Shown: piece by piece, positions 27,104 through 35,430 of the stretch
Layout of the letters: every line of letters starts with the position of its first letter
Numbering within the stretch: the first letter of the stretch is position 1
DNA from: Bog-473 sp963787485
GTDB lineage: Bacteria; Actinomycetota; Acidimicrobiia; Acidimicrobiales; RAAP-2
DNA length: 64,000 nucleotides
Direction of reading: 5' to 3'
Assembly: GCA_963787485.1 (NCBI GenBank)
Contig: CAWBDF010000003.1
Location: 558,001-622,000 of the forward strand
Notes under the pieces: model-generated
Seen by the model: the letters and a program-made list of their open reading frames with translations, nothing else
The model's database searches: none
Told to the model about the DNA's origin: nothing
Position numbers and translations under genes: made by a program

Positions 27104-28451
27104 TGAACCGCCCCGGGTTCCATGACTGCTCGGGTTATTGGGCAGCCGCCTCCTCGGCGGGTTCTGATTGACGGTAGTAGGTCGCCTCGAACTCTGCCGG
27201 GGTGACGTAGGAGTTGTCCTCGATGATTTCACCGTGGAGCCGGCGGTGGTTGAACCAGTCGATGTAGCCGAGGGTGGCAAACTCGACGTCGTCGAGGCCC
27301 CGCCAGGGTCCCTGGGGGTAAATGAGCCCCCACTTGAAAAAGGCTGTTGAAGGCCTCGGCCATGGCGTTTGTCGTAGCTGTCACCGCGTGAGCCAACCGA
27401 GGCGACGATGTCGTTCTCGTCGAGACGCTCCGAGTAGCGAATTGATAAGTACTGGACCCCGCGGTCGCTGTGATGCACCAGGCCGTCGAGGACCTGGCCG
27501 TCACGGGTGCGGTTCCACACCGCCATCTCGAGGGCGTCGATGGCGAGGTCCGAGCGCAAGGACTCGGAGATCTGCCAGCCGACCACCATGCGGGAGAACA
27601 CGTCGATGATGAAGGCGGCGTAGACCCAGCCCGAATGCGTTTTGACGTAGGTCAGGTCGGCCACCCAGAGCCGATTGGGCTCATCAGCGAGGAAGCGACG
27701 TTCGACGAGATCGGCCGGACGGTGCTGGCGTTCGTCGAAGCGGGTGGTGACCTTGTAGGCCCGACCCCGTCGGGCCCCCGAGAGGCCCAGCTCACGCATC
27801 AGGCGCTCGACCGTGCAGCGCGCGACGCGGATGCCCTCTCGGTTGAGCTGGGTCCAGACCTTGTCGGCCCCATAGACCTCGAGGTTGTCGCCCCAGACGC
27901 GCAGGATCTCGCCCTTTAGTTCCTCGTCCCGGACCGAGCGGGCAGAGGGGGCCGCTTCTTGGCCACCCAATAGGTGTTCGGGGCGATCTTGCAGCCGTGC
28001 TCGGAGAGCACCCGGCAGATCGGCTCGACCCCGAAGCGAGGACGATGTTCGTCGATGAAGGCGACTATTTGGGCGGTCGCGGGTCGAGCTCCCGCGCGAA
28101 GAAAGCCGAGGCCGCACTTCAAGATCTCATTGGCCCGGCGCAGCTCAAAGTTCTCCTTTTCCAGCTCTTTCATCCGGGCCCGCTCGTCGGTGGTCAGCCC
28201 GGGCCGCTCGCCGGCATCTGTCTCGGCCCGCCGGACCCAGATCCGCAGCGTCTCGTGGTTGATCGCCAGCTTCGCCGCGATCGATTCGATCGCTTTCCAT
28301 TGCGAGGGGTACTCGCTTTGGTGATCGAAGACCATCCGCACGGCCCGTTCGCGGACTTCGGGCGGATAGGGACCTCGTCCCGCCTTGCTCTTCTCTGGCA
28401 TCGCTCCATCCTCTCAAGGGAAGGAGCAGTCACCAATCCCGAGGCGGTTCA
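27104..28451 (-). mobile_element. IS3 family insertion sequence with 3-bp target duplication
   Basis: The ends TGAACCGCCCCGGGTT... (27104-27131) and the reverse complement at 28424-28451 match at 23 of 28 positions and both end in TGACTGCTC. CCT lies directly outside both ends (27101-27103 and 28452-28454), the 3-bp duplication expected for IS3. Length is 1,348 bp. It contains one two-frame transposase gene. Confidence 0.92.
27135..28401 (-). pseudogene. IS3 transposase (OrfAB), several frame breaks
   Basis: OrfA begins 'MPEKSKAGRGPYPPEVRERA' with a helix-turn-helix and leucine-zipper-like 'ELEKENFELRRANEILK'. OrfB has the HTH_21 region 'AFIDEHRPRFGVEPICRVL' and the rve integrase core: first Asp in 'RLWVADLTYVKT', second in 'VHHSDRGVQYLS', and the Glu in the expected D-N-A-M-A-E-A-F block, which is readable only after removing one A near 27369. 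Further single-base shifts are near 28116, 27952 and 27339. The CCCAAATAG junction between OrfA and OrfB looks like a normal IS3 -1 slippage site. Either decayed or affected by homopolymer errors. Confidence 0.82.
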
Positions 28452-28622
28452 CCTACCCGGTAAGGGCGAGTCCCAACCCGCAGTCGGTGAGAGTGGCTGC
28501 TCCCGTGTCTGCCCATCGAGCCTCAAACGGGTTGGGGTTGGGGTGGGGGTCCTAGCACCACCGTCGCGTGGCATGTCAGCATGGTGGATCCCGGGCGCGA
28601 TGCGTGTAATACCAGGGTTGTA

Positions 28623-31143
28623 ATGGGACGGTTCGCGCGGCGAGAGATGCGTCTCGCTTGGTACCGTTCCCGGGCCACGTTCTCCCACCGAGGGGGCAGC
28701 TACCTCGCCATCATCGTGCTGGTCGGGCTGGTCGGCGGCCTGGCGCTGGCCTCGATCGCGGCTGCACGGCGCACCGCTTCTTCCCCCGCCGTCTACTACG
28801 ACAGCAGCAATCTTTCCGACCTGATCGGGGCGTCCGGAGTGCTCAACCCGACGATTGGTCAGAATTCCGGATACGACCCTGCGCTGGTCCGGGAGATCTC
28901 GAGGCTGCCGCACGTGAAGCAGGTGCAAAGCCAAGCCGGGATCGACTTCCTACCGCTCAACCGCGAGGACACTCCTCTTCACGCGCCGAACTTCTATCCG
29001 GCTGCCGCAGGCAACGGCTACGGAAGCGTTGACGGCCTCTACTTCGACCAGGACAGGGTGACGGTCACGAAGGGCCGCTTGGCCGACCCGAATCGCGCCG
29101 ACGAGATGATGCTCACCGCCCAGGCGGCAAAGGCTCTCTACGTTCACGTGGGCAGCGTCCTGCCCGTTGGCATCTACACCAACGCTCAGACCCAGTTGCC
29201 GGCGTTCGGCACCCCAGCTCTGGCGCCTGTGCGCGTGGTCGACGAGAAGGTGGTCGGACTCTTCGTCTTCCCCTCCACGATCGTCGCGGACGACGTCGAC
29301 GCCGGTAGCGGCCCGAATAACCTCTTCACCGCCGCCCTCACTCGCCAGGTGCTCGGATGTTGCGTCAACTACGCCGAGAGCGGCGTGCGGGTGGAGGGCG
29401 GGCCCCGGAACGTGGCGAAGGTGGAGAGCGAGATAGCCCGCGTGCTGCCGGCTGAGTTCCCCGCCTTCACTTCCCTCCAGTCGCAGACATCCAAGGCGCA
29501 GCGCGCGATAAAGCCCGAGGCGATCGCCCTCGGAGTCTTCGGCGGGATCGTGGCGCTCGCAGCGCTCCTCATCGCGGCACAACTCATCGGCCGCGAGCTG
29601 CGTCTCGGCGCTGGGGAGCGTGAGGTCATGCGAGCGCTCGGTGCAAGCCCGCGGGAGACCTCAACCGACGGGCTGCTAGGCGTCCTCGTCTCGGTCGTGG
29701 CCGGGGCGATCGTGGCGGCCGCGGTGGCGGTCGGGCTCTCGCCGCTCGCGCCCCTGGGACCCTTCAGGCCCGTCTACCCCCATCCCGGCGTGAGCGTCGA
29801 CTGGACCGTCCTCGGCTTCGGCGTGCTCGCCCTCGTGGTCGTGCTCGATGCGACCGCGCTGTCCATCGGCTGTCTGACGCGCCCCGCACCGCGTGCGGCG
29901 ACGTGTGCGCTGGAGGGCCGGCCGGCCCTCGCCAGTCTGCACTGCTGCAGCCAAGGCCGGCATGGGTGCCCCCGCCACCACCGGCTTGCGCTTCGCGCTA
30001 GAGCCGGGATCCGAATCAGGCGCGGCTCCGGTGCGTTCCGCGATTCTCGGGGCGGTGATCGCGGTGGTGGCCCTCGTCGCCACCGTCACCTTCGGTGCGA
30101 GCCTCGGCTCCCTCGTATCGCGGCCAGCCCTCTACGGGTGGAACTGGGACTACATGCTCGGGTCGAGCAGCGATATCCCCCAGCAGCAGGCAACGACAAT
30201 GCTCGAGCACGACCGTTACGTCGCGGAGTGGGCGGGGATCTACACCCCGACCTTGCAGATCGACGGTCAGGCGGTGCCGGTCATAGCCGAGCGCCCGGGC
30301 GCGACCGTACAGCCGCCCGTGCTCTCGGGTCAGAGGCTTCTGGGCTCGCGCCAGGTCGTCCTCGGCGCGGTCACGCTGGCGCAGCTCCACGAGCACATCG
30401 GCGGCACCGTCGTCGTGACGACCGGGAAAACGTCGCCCGTACGTCTGCGCGTGGTGGGTACCGCTGCGATGCCCGCCATCGGCAGTACCGGCGTCCAGCA
30501 CACCGAGATGGGAACGGGCGCGGTACTCGCCGAAAAGCTCGTGCCCGAGGGCGATCGCAACCCGTTCAACGTCCCCCTCACGGGTCCGAACGCGATCCTG
30601 CTGCGACTCCGTCCGGGAGCCGACAATGCTGCGGCGAAGAGATCGCTCGAGCAGATAGCGAAGTCCACGAGCAACACGGCCAACTTCGGAGTCACCGTGA
30701 CCGGGGTGCTGCGGCCCGCGGAGATCGTGAACTACCGCACCCTCGGCGCCACCCCGCTGATCCTCGGGGCCGGGCTGGCCGTCGGCGCTGTAGCGGCGCT
30801 AGTGCTCACCCTCGTGGCGTCGGTCCGGCACCATCGTCGCGACCTGGCGGTACTGAAGACGCTCGGCTTCACCGGCCGCCAGCTTGCCGCCACCCTGGGG
30901 TGGCAGTCGACGGTCGCGGTGGCGCTCGGGACGATCGTCGGTGTCCCGCTCGGGATCGCCCTCGGCCGCTGGCTGTGGGACCTCTTCGCCCGTGACATCC
31001 ACGCGGTCCCTTCCCCGAGTGTCCCCGGGGGCTCGGTGACCCTCATTGCGCTCGGTGCTCTGCTACTCGCCAACCTGGTGGCGTTCTTCCCCGGTCGCCT
31101 CGCTGCGCGGACCGAGACCACCGTGTTGCTGCATTCGGAGTAG
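28623..31143 (+). pseudogene. FtsX-like (MacB-type) ABC permease, frameshifted
   Basis: About 840 residues when joined. N-terminal helix 'GGSYLAIIVLVGLVGGLALA', long extracytoplasmic region, then FtsX core 'LGAGEREVMRALGASPRET'. The frame breaks around 29890-29925 and continues as 'APATTGLRFALEPGSES' with a second FtsX core ending 'RRDLAVLKTLGFTGRQLAA'. This duplicated FtsX layout is typical of actinobacterial permeases that move lipoproteins, peptides or lipids, or signal across the membrane. No ATPase gene lies beside it; the ATPase at 33134-34030 is on the other strand and pairs with a different permease. The internal frame break is one base and may be an error. Confidence 0.82.
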
Positions 31144-31413
31144 CAGCGACCACATCCGCTCTGTACTCTGGCCGCCAATCTCGGCCGGTCGCGTCCATAG
31201 CGTCAGTGATGTCCGCGCTTTGGCACCCCCAGGCCCTCAGACGAAGGATCGCAATCATTGCTGAGTCGACGGTGTCACTTCTGCTCACGCCAATGTGCGG
31301 GGGGCCTGCCGCCACTCGATATTGGCCCTCTTCATATCGAATCTCAAGACCCACCTACCAGTCTGGCCCAGCCTCCGCACCTAGCCCCATGGTGCCTTGC
31401 TCGGGGGCAGGGC

Positions 31414-31635
31414 TTAGAAACCCTCCGACGCCTCACTAGTCAGCTTCGGCGCGTGTTCCCGACACGCCTCCACGTACCAGCTGCGGCCCTTGAGGTCCCG
31501 CCATTGACCCTTCCACGTCGGCGGCCGGCGACAGTGGTCAGCCTGGAGCTGCACTGAATAGACCATTCGGAAGCACCGGCCCGGCTGGGGGCTGAACGCC
31601 ACGATGAGGTCGCCAGGCTCGGGCATCCGATCCAT
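31414..31635 (-). CDS. Small conserved-looking protein of unknown function
   Basis: 73 residues from ATG 31635: 'MPEPGDLIVAFSPQPGRCF', 'VYSVQLQADHCRRPPTWKG', 'WRDLKGRSWYVEACREHA'. The amino-acid composition is balanced, Cys and Trp are evenly placed (three Cys, three Trp), and codon third positions are GC-rich. No known domain is recognised. The regular C/H spacing could bind a metal. It lies between an ABC permease and an orphan tRNA-Pro fragment. Confidence 0.55.
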   Translation of the reverse strand: MDRMPEPGDLIVAFSPQPGRCFRMVYSVQLQADHCRRPPTWKGQWRDLKGRSWYVEACREHAPKLTSEASEGF

Positions 31636-31682
31636 GGGTCGACCGTAGATCAGGGCAGGACGGGAGCGTCGCCTGGGGACCA

Positions 31683-31716
31683 GAACGCAGCCTGGCAGCG
31701 CGCTTGCTTTGGGAGT
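31683..31716 (+). tRNA. Orphan 5' fragment of tRNA-Pro (UGG), D-arm to anticodon loop
   Basis: CGCAGCCTGGCAGCGCGC followed by TTGCTTTGGGAG matches the D-arm and anticodon arm of tRNA-Pro with loop TTTGGGA (anticodon TGG). The sequence diverges right after the anticodon loop; no T-arm or acceptor 3' strand follows. It is a fragment, not a functional gene. Confidence 0.5.
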
Positions 31717-31817
31717 GGACGCGACTCACGGTCTGACCTGGGGCGCTCGGTGGCGCCTCCCGACTTTTCCCAGTTACTCAAGGGCGTGTGTGCACAGCGG
31801 CGCGCCGCTGCGACCGC

Positions 31818-33137
31818 CTAGGCGGCGCTGCCTCTGATGAGCTCGCGCAGTGGGACGCTGGCACCGGTGCGCAGCACGGCGCGCAGGTAGATCCCTGAGG
31901 CGATGCGGGCCACGACCACCGTGGCGGCCATGGTCACGAGGACGGAGATGGCGAATCCCCACCACTGGACCTGGTCCAGTCCAACCAGCACGGGCATGGC
32001 GAACGGCGCTGTCGGCGGGAAGTAGGCGAGCGCCTTGACGAAGGTGCTGGCGCTTCCAGACGACGCAGCAGTCAGCGCGATGACGTACCCGACGATCATG
32101 GGCAGGCTCAGCGGCAACGCAAGCGTCTGCACCTGGTCCTGACGTTCGGCCATGGAGCCGGCCGCTGCGTAGACCCAGCAGTAGAACGCGTATCCGAGCA
32201 GCAGCCACACCAGTGCTGCGCCGAGCGCGACCGGTTCGGCGCCGTGCAGCACGTCCGATCCGACCGCCTCGGCCAGGATCAGCGCGAAGACGAGAACAGT
32301 CGCCGCCTGACCCATGGCGACCAGGCCGATACCCAATACCTTCCCGGAGAGCAGCTGAATGGGGCGCATGGTGGCGAGGAGCACCTCCACCACCCGGCTT
32401 GCCTTCTCTTGCATGACTCCCATGAGGATCCAGGTCGTGTACTGCGTCAGCATGACGAATACGAGGATGACCCCGATCACCGACGCCCCGTTGACTGTAT
32501 GCGTCTTGGCCGCCGGTTCGAGACTCTGGACGGGAACCGGCTTGGTCAAGTTCAGCTGCTGTATCTGAGTCGGCGTGAGCCCGGCCGCCCTATAGGACTG
32601 CTCGACCCCAAGCGCCACCGAGACCGCATCGACCAGGTTGGACCTATCGGAACCATCTGTCGGGTCGATCGCCTGTCCGACGACGATCCGGTCCCCATCG
32701 ACCACGGCCATATCAAGAGTCCCGCTGCGAAGGTCGCTCTGCACGGCCGACACCGACGCCTCCGGGACGAAATCTACCGTGGTCCCGACGCGGATCGCCT
32801 CGCCCCTCACAAGGCGCTCGAGGACCGCGCGGTCTCCGCCGACGACAGCCACTTTCTCTGCCGACGTCGAGCTCTTGTGGAGCACCGGAATCACGATCGC
32901 GCCGCCGACCACCAGCAGGATGATGATCGTCCCGACGCGGAAGATCCGACCATGCACGCGCTCCCGGATTTCGCGGGCGGCGACCAGGCGGACCGCCCCA
33001 GGTGAGCCGATCGGCGGCTTAGTCATCTGACGAGCCACGCGGGGCGTGCCGGCCCCTGTCGCATGCCGCCGGTGGCGCCAGACCCGGAAGGCGACGATGA
33101 GGAGGAGCAGGACGCCGAAGAGGGCGAACCGCGTCAC
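31818..33137 (-). CDS. ABC-2 type permease (NatB-like)
   Basis: About 440 residues from GTG 33137, which overlaps the stop of the ATPase gene (GTGA). 'VRLVAAREIRERVHGRIFRV' before the first transporter helix is typical of NatB/ABC2_membrane_3 proteins, followed by a large extracytoplasmic loop of about 150 residues and the block 'MQEKASRVVEVLLATMRPIQ' (E-K-x-x-R-x-x-E-x-L-L), then six C-terminal helices. An extra N-terminal helix (about residues 3-20) is present if the GTG is used; the ATG of 'MTKPPIGSP' near 33026 would omit it. It forms an exporter with the ATPase; relatives extrude Na+, drugs or antibiotics. Confidence 0.9.
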   Translation of the reverse strand: MTRFALFGVLLLLIVAFRVWRHRRHATGAGTPRVARQMTKPPIGSPGAVRLVAAREIRERVHGRIFRVGTIIILLVVGGAIVIPVLHKSSTSAEKVAVVGGDRAVLERLVRGEAIRVGTTVDFVPEASVSAVQSDLRSGTLDMAVVDGDRIVVGQAIDPTDGSDRSNLVDAVSVALGVEQSYRAAGLTPTQIQQLNLTKPVPVQSLEPAAKTHTVNGASVIGVILVFVMLTQYTTWILMGVMQEKASRVVEVLLATMRPIQLLSGKVLGIGLVAMGQAATVLVFALILAEAVGSDVLHGAEPVALGAALVWLLLGYAFYCWVYAAAGSMAERQDQVQTLALPLSLPMIVGYVIALTAASSGSASTFVKALAYFPPTAPFAMPVLVGLDQVQWWGFAISVLVTMAATVVVARIASGIYLRAVLRTGASVPLRELIRGSAA

Positions 33138-34030
33138 TGCAGCGACTCCCGGAACACCTCGGACAGGCGACGCCGCCCGAACGAGAACTCGGTCACGCGC
33201 CCCACGGCCATGGCGGCGCGCAGGACCAGATCGCTGTCCACGCCGTCGTCGAGAACGAGCCGCGCCGCACCCGCGGCGACCTCCGACACGGTGACGCCAG
33301 GCAAGGCCTGGGCCCAAGTGGCATCGCGATCACCCTCGACCCGCACCACCAGGCGCTGGGAGCCAGCGGTCACGAGCTCGTCGACCGTCCCGCTGACGAC
33401 GAGTCGCCCGTGGTCGATGATGGTGACGACGTCGCACAGGTCTTCGACCAAGTCGAGCTGATGGCTCGAGAACAACACGCAGCAGCCAGCCCGCGCTTGG
33501 TCAACGAGCACGGCACTGATGGCGTCGATGCCCGTCGGGTCGAGACCTGCCAGTGGCTCGTCGAGAACGAGGAGCTCGGGGTCGTGGAGAAGTGCCACCG
33601 CGAGCTGCACCCGCTGCTGGTTCCCGTGCGAGAGGGTCTCGACCTTGTCCCGCGCCCGGTCAGCGATACCCAGCCGCTCGAGCCACGTCACCGTGGCGGC
33701 CGCCGCGTCCGACCGGGTAAGACCGTGCAGGCGGCCGAGGTACTCGATCTGATCGCCCACCAGCATGCCCGGGTAGAGTCCGCGCTCCTCGGGCATGTAA
33801 CCGAACCGGCGGCGCTCCGCCGGTCCGACCACGGCCCCGTTCCAGGTGACGGAGCCGGACTCGAGGTCGGTCAGCCCGAAGATGGCGCGCATCGTCGTCG
33901 TCTTGCCGGCACCGTTCGGGCCCAGGAAGCCGACGACCCGCCCCGACGGCACGCTGAACGTGAGATCGTCCAGGGCCGTCACGGAACCATAGGTGCGACG
34001 CAGCCCGATTAGTTCGAGCAGCCCACCCAT
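33134..34030 (-). CDS. ABC transporter ATP-binding protein (NatA-like)
   Basis: 298 residues. Walker A GPNGAGKT at residues 37-44, Q-loop region 'FGYMPEERGLYPGM', signature 'LSHGNQQRVQLAVALLHDPE', Walker B 'LLVLDEPLAGLDP' and H-loop in 'VLFSSHQLDLVE'. The C-terminal region carries the DUF4162-like tail of NatA/CcmA proteins ('QRLVVRVEGDRDATWAQA'). It energises the NatB-like permease encoded immediately downstream with a 4-base overlap. The promoter should lie in the repeat-rich region upstream. Confidence 0.95.
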   Translation of the reverse strand: MGGLLELIGLRRTYGSVTALDDLTFSVPSGRVVGFLGPNGAGKTTTMRAIFGLTDLESGSVTWNGAVVGPAERRRFGYMPEERGLYPGMLVGDQIEYLGRLHGLTRSDAAAATVTWLERLGIADRARDKVETLSHGNQQRVQLAVALLHDPELLVLDEPLAGLDPTGIDAISAVLVDQARAGCCVLFSSHQLDLVEDLCDVVTIIDHGRLVVSGTVDELVTAGSQRLVVRVEGDRDATWAQALPGVTVSEVAAGAARLVLDDGVDSDLVLRAAMAVGRVTEFSFGRRRLSEVFRESLQ

Positions 34031-34152
34031 CGGGCCAGGCTAGGTCGTATCCGAGGGCTCGCTTCCCGAACCTGCGATGCTTTTCGTGTCCGATCCCTCG
34101 ATGCCGCGTCGACCGCGCCAAGGCGCCGTGCAGTTACGCTTGGCCCGGCAAA

Positions 34153-34193
34153 GCCACGGGATGTGGCGCAGCTTGCAGCGCGCCTGCTTTGGG
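34153..34193 (+). tRNA. Orphan 5' half of tRNA-Pro (UGG)
   Basis: CGGGATGTGGCGCAGCTTG (acceptor 5' strand, D-stem) followed by CAGCGCGCCTGCTTTGGGG (D-loop, anticodon arm with TTTGGG) matches tRNA-Pro from position 1 to the anticodon loop, with one base missing in the D-loop. Directly after the loop the sequence turns into a GC-rich repeat. No 3' half is found. Confidence 0.6.
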
Positions 34194-34392
34194 GCGGCCC
34201 CTCGCTTCATTTCACCCCCGCCAAAGCCCCCCTCCCCTCCGTCCCGCGCCCCGGTTCGCGGGTGGGCGGCGGCGTGGCCGCCTCGGCCGGCGTGGCTGCG
34301 GTCGGGGCCGGTCGCTCGCCGGCGGTCGGTCGTCCCCGGGCGGCCGGGGACCGCGCGGCGGTTTGGTGCCGTTCCGCTGCGCGTCCCCCTCT
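34194..34392 (-). repeat. GC-rich dispersed repeat, copy 2 (inverted)
   Basis: On the minus strand AAACCGCCGCGCGG is followed about 110 bases later by CGCCCACCCGCGAACCGGGG, corresponding to the ends of copies 1 and 3. The middle is rich in CGGCC and CCGACC words. It begins exactly where the tRNA-Pro half ends, which may mark the insertion border. Confidence 0.45.
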
Positions 34393-34423
34393 CTCCCTGA
34401 GACTCTCCCTGAGACATCACATT

Positions 34424-34577
34424 GGAGCGGAAGACGGGATTCGAACCCGCGACCCTCACCTTGGCAAGGTGCGGTTTTTCGTCCGTTTGGATCCGCCTGG
34501 TCCCATGAAGTGCGGATCCGTCCGCCCAGTTTCCACCCCATCCAGTGCTTCCACCGCTGTAGTAGAGCGCTCTAGTA
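34424..34577 (-). repeat. tRNA-Gly(GCC)-derived repeat L3
   Basis: Palindrome TAGTAGAGCGCTCTAGTA at 34560-34577, the GGTGGAAACTGG block, an internal GGATCCGCAC...GCGGATCC inverted pair, ACGAAAAAC, and the intact 3' half of tRNA-Gly from CACCTTGCCAAGGTG to CTTCCGCTCC. Third full-length copy of the unit. It lies between the ABC ATPase and the HAD phosphatase. Confidence 0.83.
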
Positions 34578-34614
34578 TCGAATGATCGGCCGGGGCCCGG
34601 TCGATCATTCGAGG

Positions 34615-35415
34615 TCATGCCAACGGGCTCCTCCCGGTGCCGAGACTGTGAAGGAACTCCGGCAGGCGACCCACGCTCTCGATCACGTGGTCCGGTGGCG
34701 GCCCTGGTGTGCTCAGGTCACGCAAGAGAAACTTCCCGGTCCGGACCAAGACACCTGTGATGTGGACCGCCTGGGCGCCCCGTATGTCAGAATCGATGTC
34801 ATCACCGACCATCAGCGCGTCCTCTGCCAATACACCGATTTCTCCCAGCGCAGTGTCAAAGAACGCCTCGGACGGTTTTCCTAGCACCGGGATCTCGATC
34901 CCGGCCGCTGCCTCCAACCCCAGGACGAACGCGCCCATGTCCAGGGCCGGACCTTCCTCGGTCTGGTAGCGAGTATTGCGGTGGAGCGCGACAACCGGGA
35001 CGCCATCGAGTGCGAGCTTGAACACGGCGTCCAGATCTCGATAGCCGACACCAGGTCCTGCTCCCCCCAGGAGCACGATTCCCGCTGATCGCGCATCCAG
35101 CGTCCGTGCCACGCCGACCAGATCCTCGTCAAGGGGCCCGTCGTTGATCACCAGGCACTGTGTCTGGGCATATCGATGTGTCAGGTACTGCGCCGCGCTC
35201 GAGACCGCCGTCGAGATCCGCGTTGTATCGACCGGCATGCCGGCGTCCCCGAGGGTCTGGGCGATCTCCCGGCGACTTCTCGTGGAGGTGTTCGTCACGA
35301 GCTGAAACGGGATGCCCTCCTCCCGGAGCCACAAGAGGCATTCAGCCGCTCCGGGCAGCGGATTCCACGAGATGGCCAGAACCCCATCGATGTCGATCAG
35401 GACACCGCTGACCAT
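34615..35415 (-). CDS. HAD-superfamily phosphatase, NagD/LHPP type
   Basis: 266 residues. HAD motif I is 'GVLIDIDGVLAISWNPLP' (D-x-D-G-V), motif II is 'QLVTNTSTRS', motif III Lys in 'IPVLGKPSEAFFDTAL', and motif IV 'ALMVGDDIDSDIRGAQA'. The C2-type cap lies between motifs II and III. This matches the LHPP/TIGR01458 subgroup of NagD-like phosphatases, which act on small phosphorylated metabolites or phosphohistidine. Its start is 16 bases downstream of the stop of the next entry, so both are probably one transcript. Confidence 0.93.
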   Translation of the reverse strand: MVSGVLIDIDGVLAISWNPLPGAAECLLWLREEGIPFQLVTNTSTRSRREIAQTLGDAGMPVDTTRISTAVSSAAQYLTHRYAQTQCLVINDGPLDEDLVGVARTLDARSAGIVLLGGAGPGVGYRDLDAVFKLALDGVPVVALHRNTRYQTEEGPALDMGAFVLGLEAAAGIEIPVLGKPSEAFFDTALGEIGVLAEDALMVGDDIDSDIRGAQAVHITGVLVRTGKFLLRDLSTPGPPPDHVIESVGRLPEFLHSLGTGRSPLA

Positions 35416-35430
35416 CTGGCTCCGCCGAGC

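Noticed and set aside
27916..28401. Separate gene from the first IS3 frame
   Set aside because: Its 3' part continues into the OrfB sequence and lies inside the IS3 ends; it is one OrfAB transposase gene with frame breaks.
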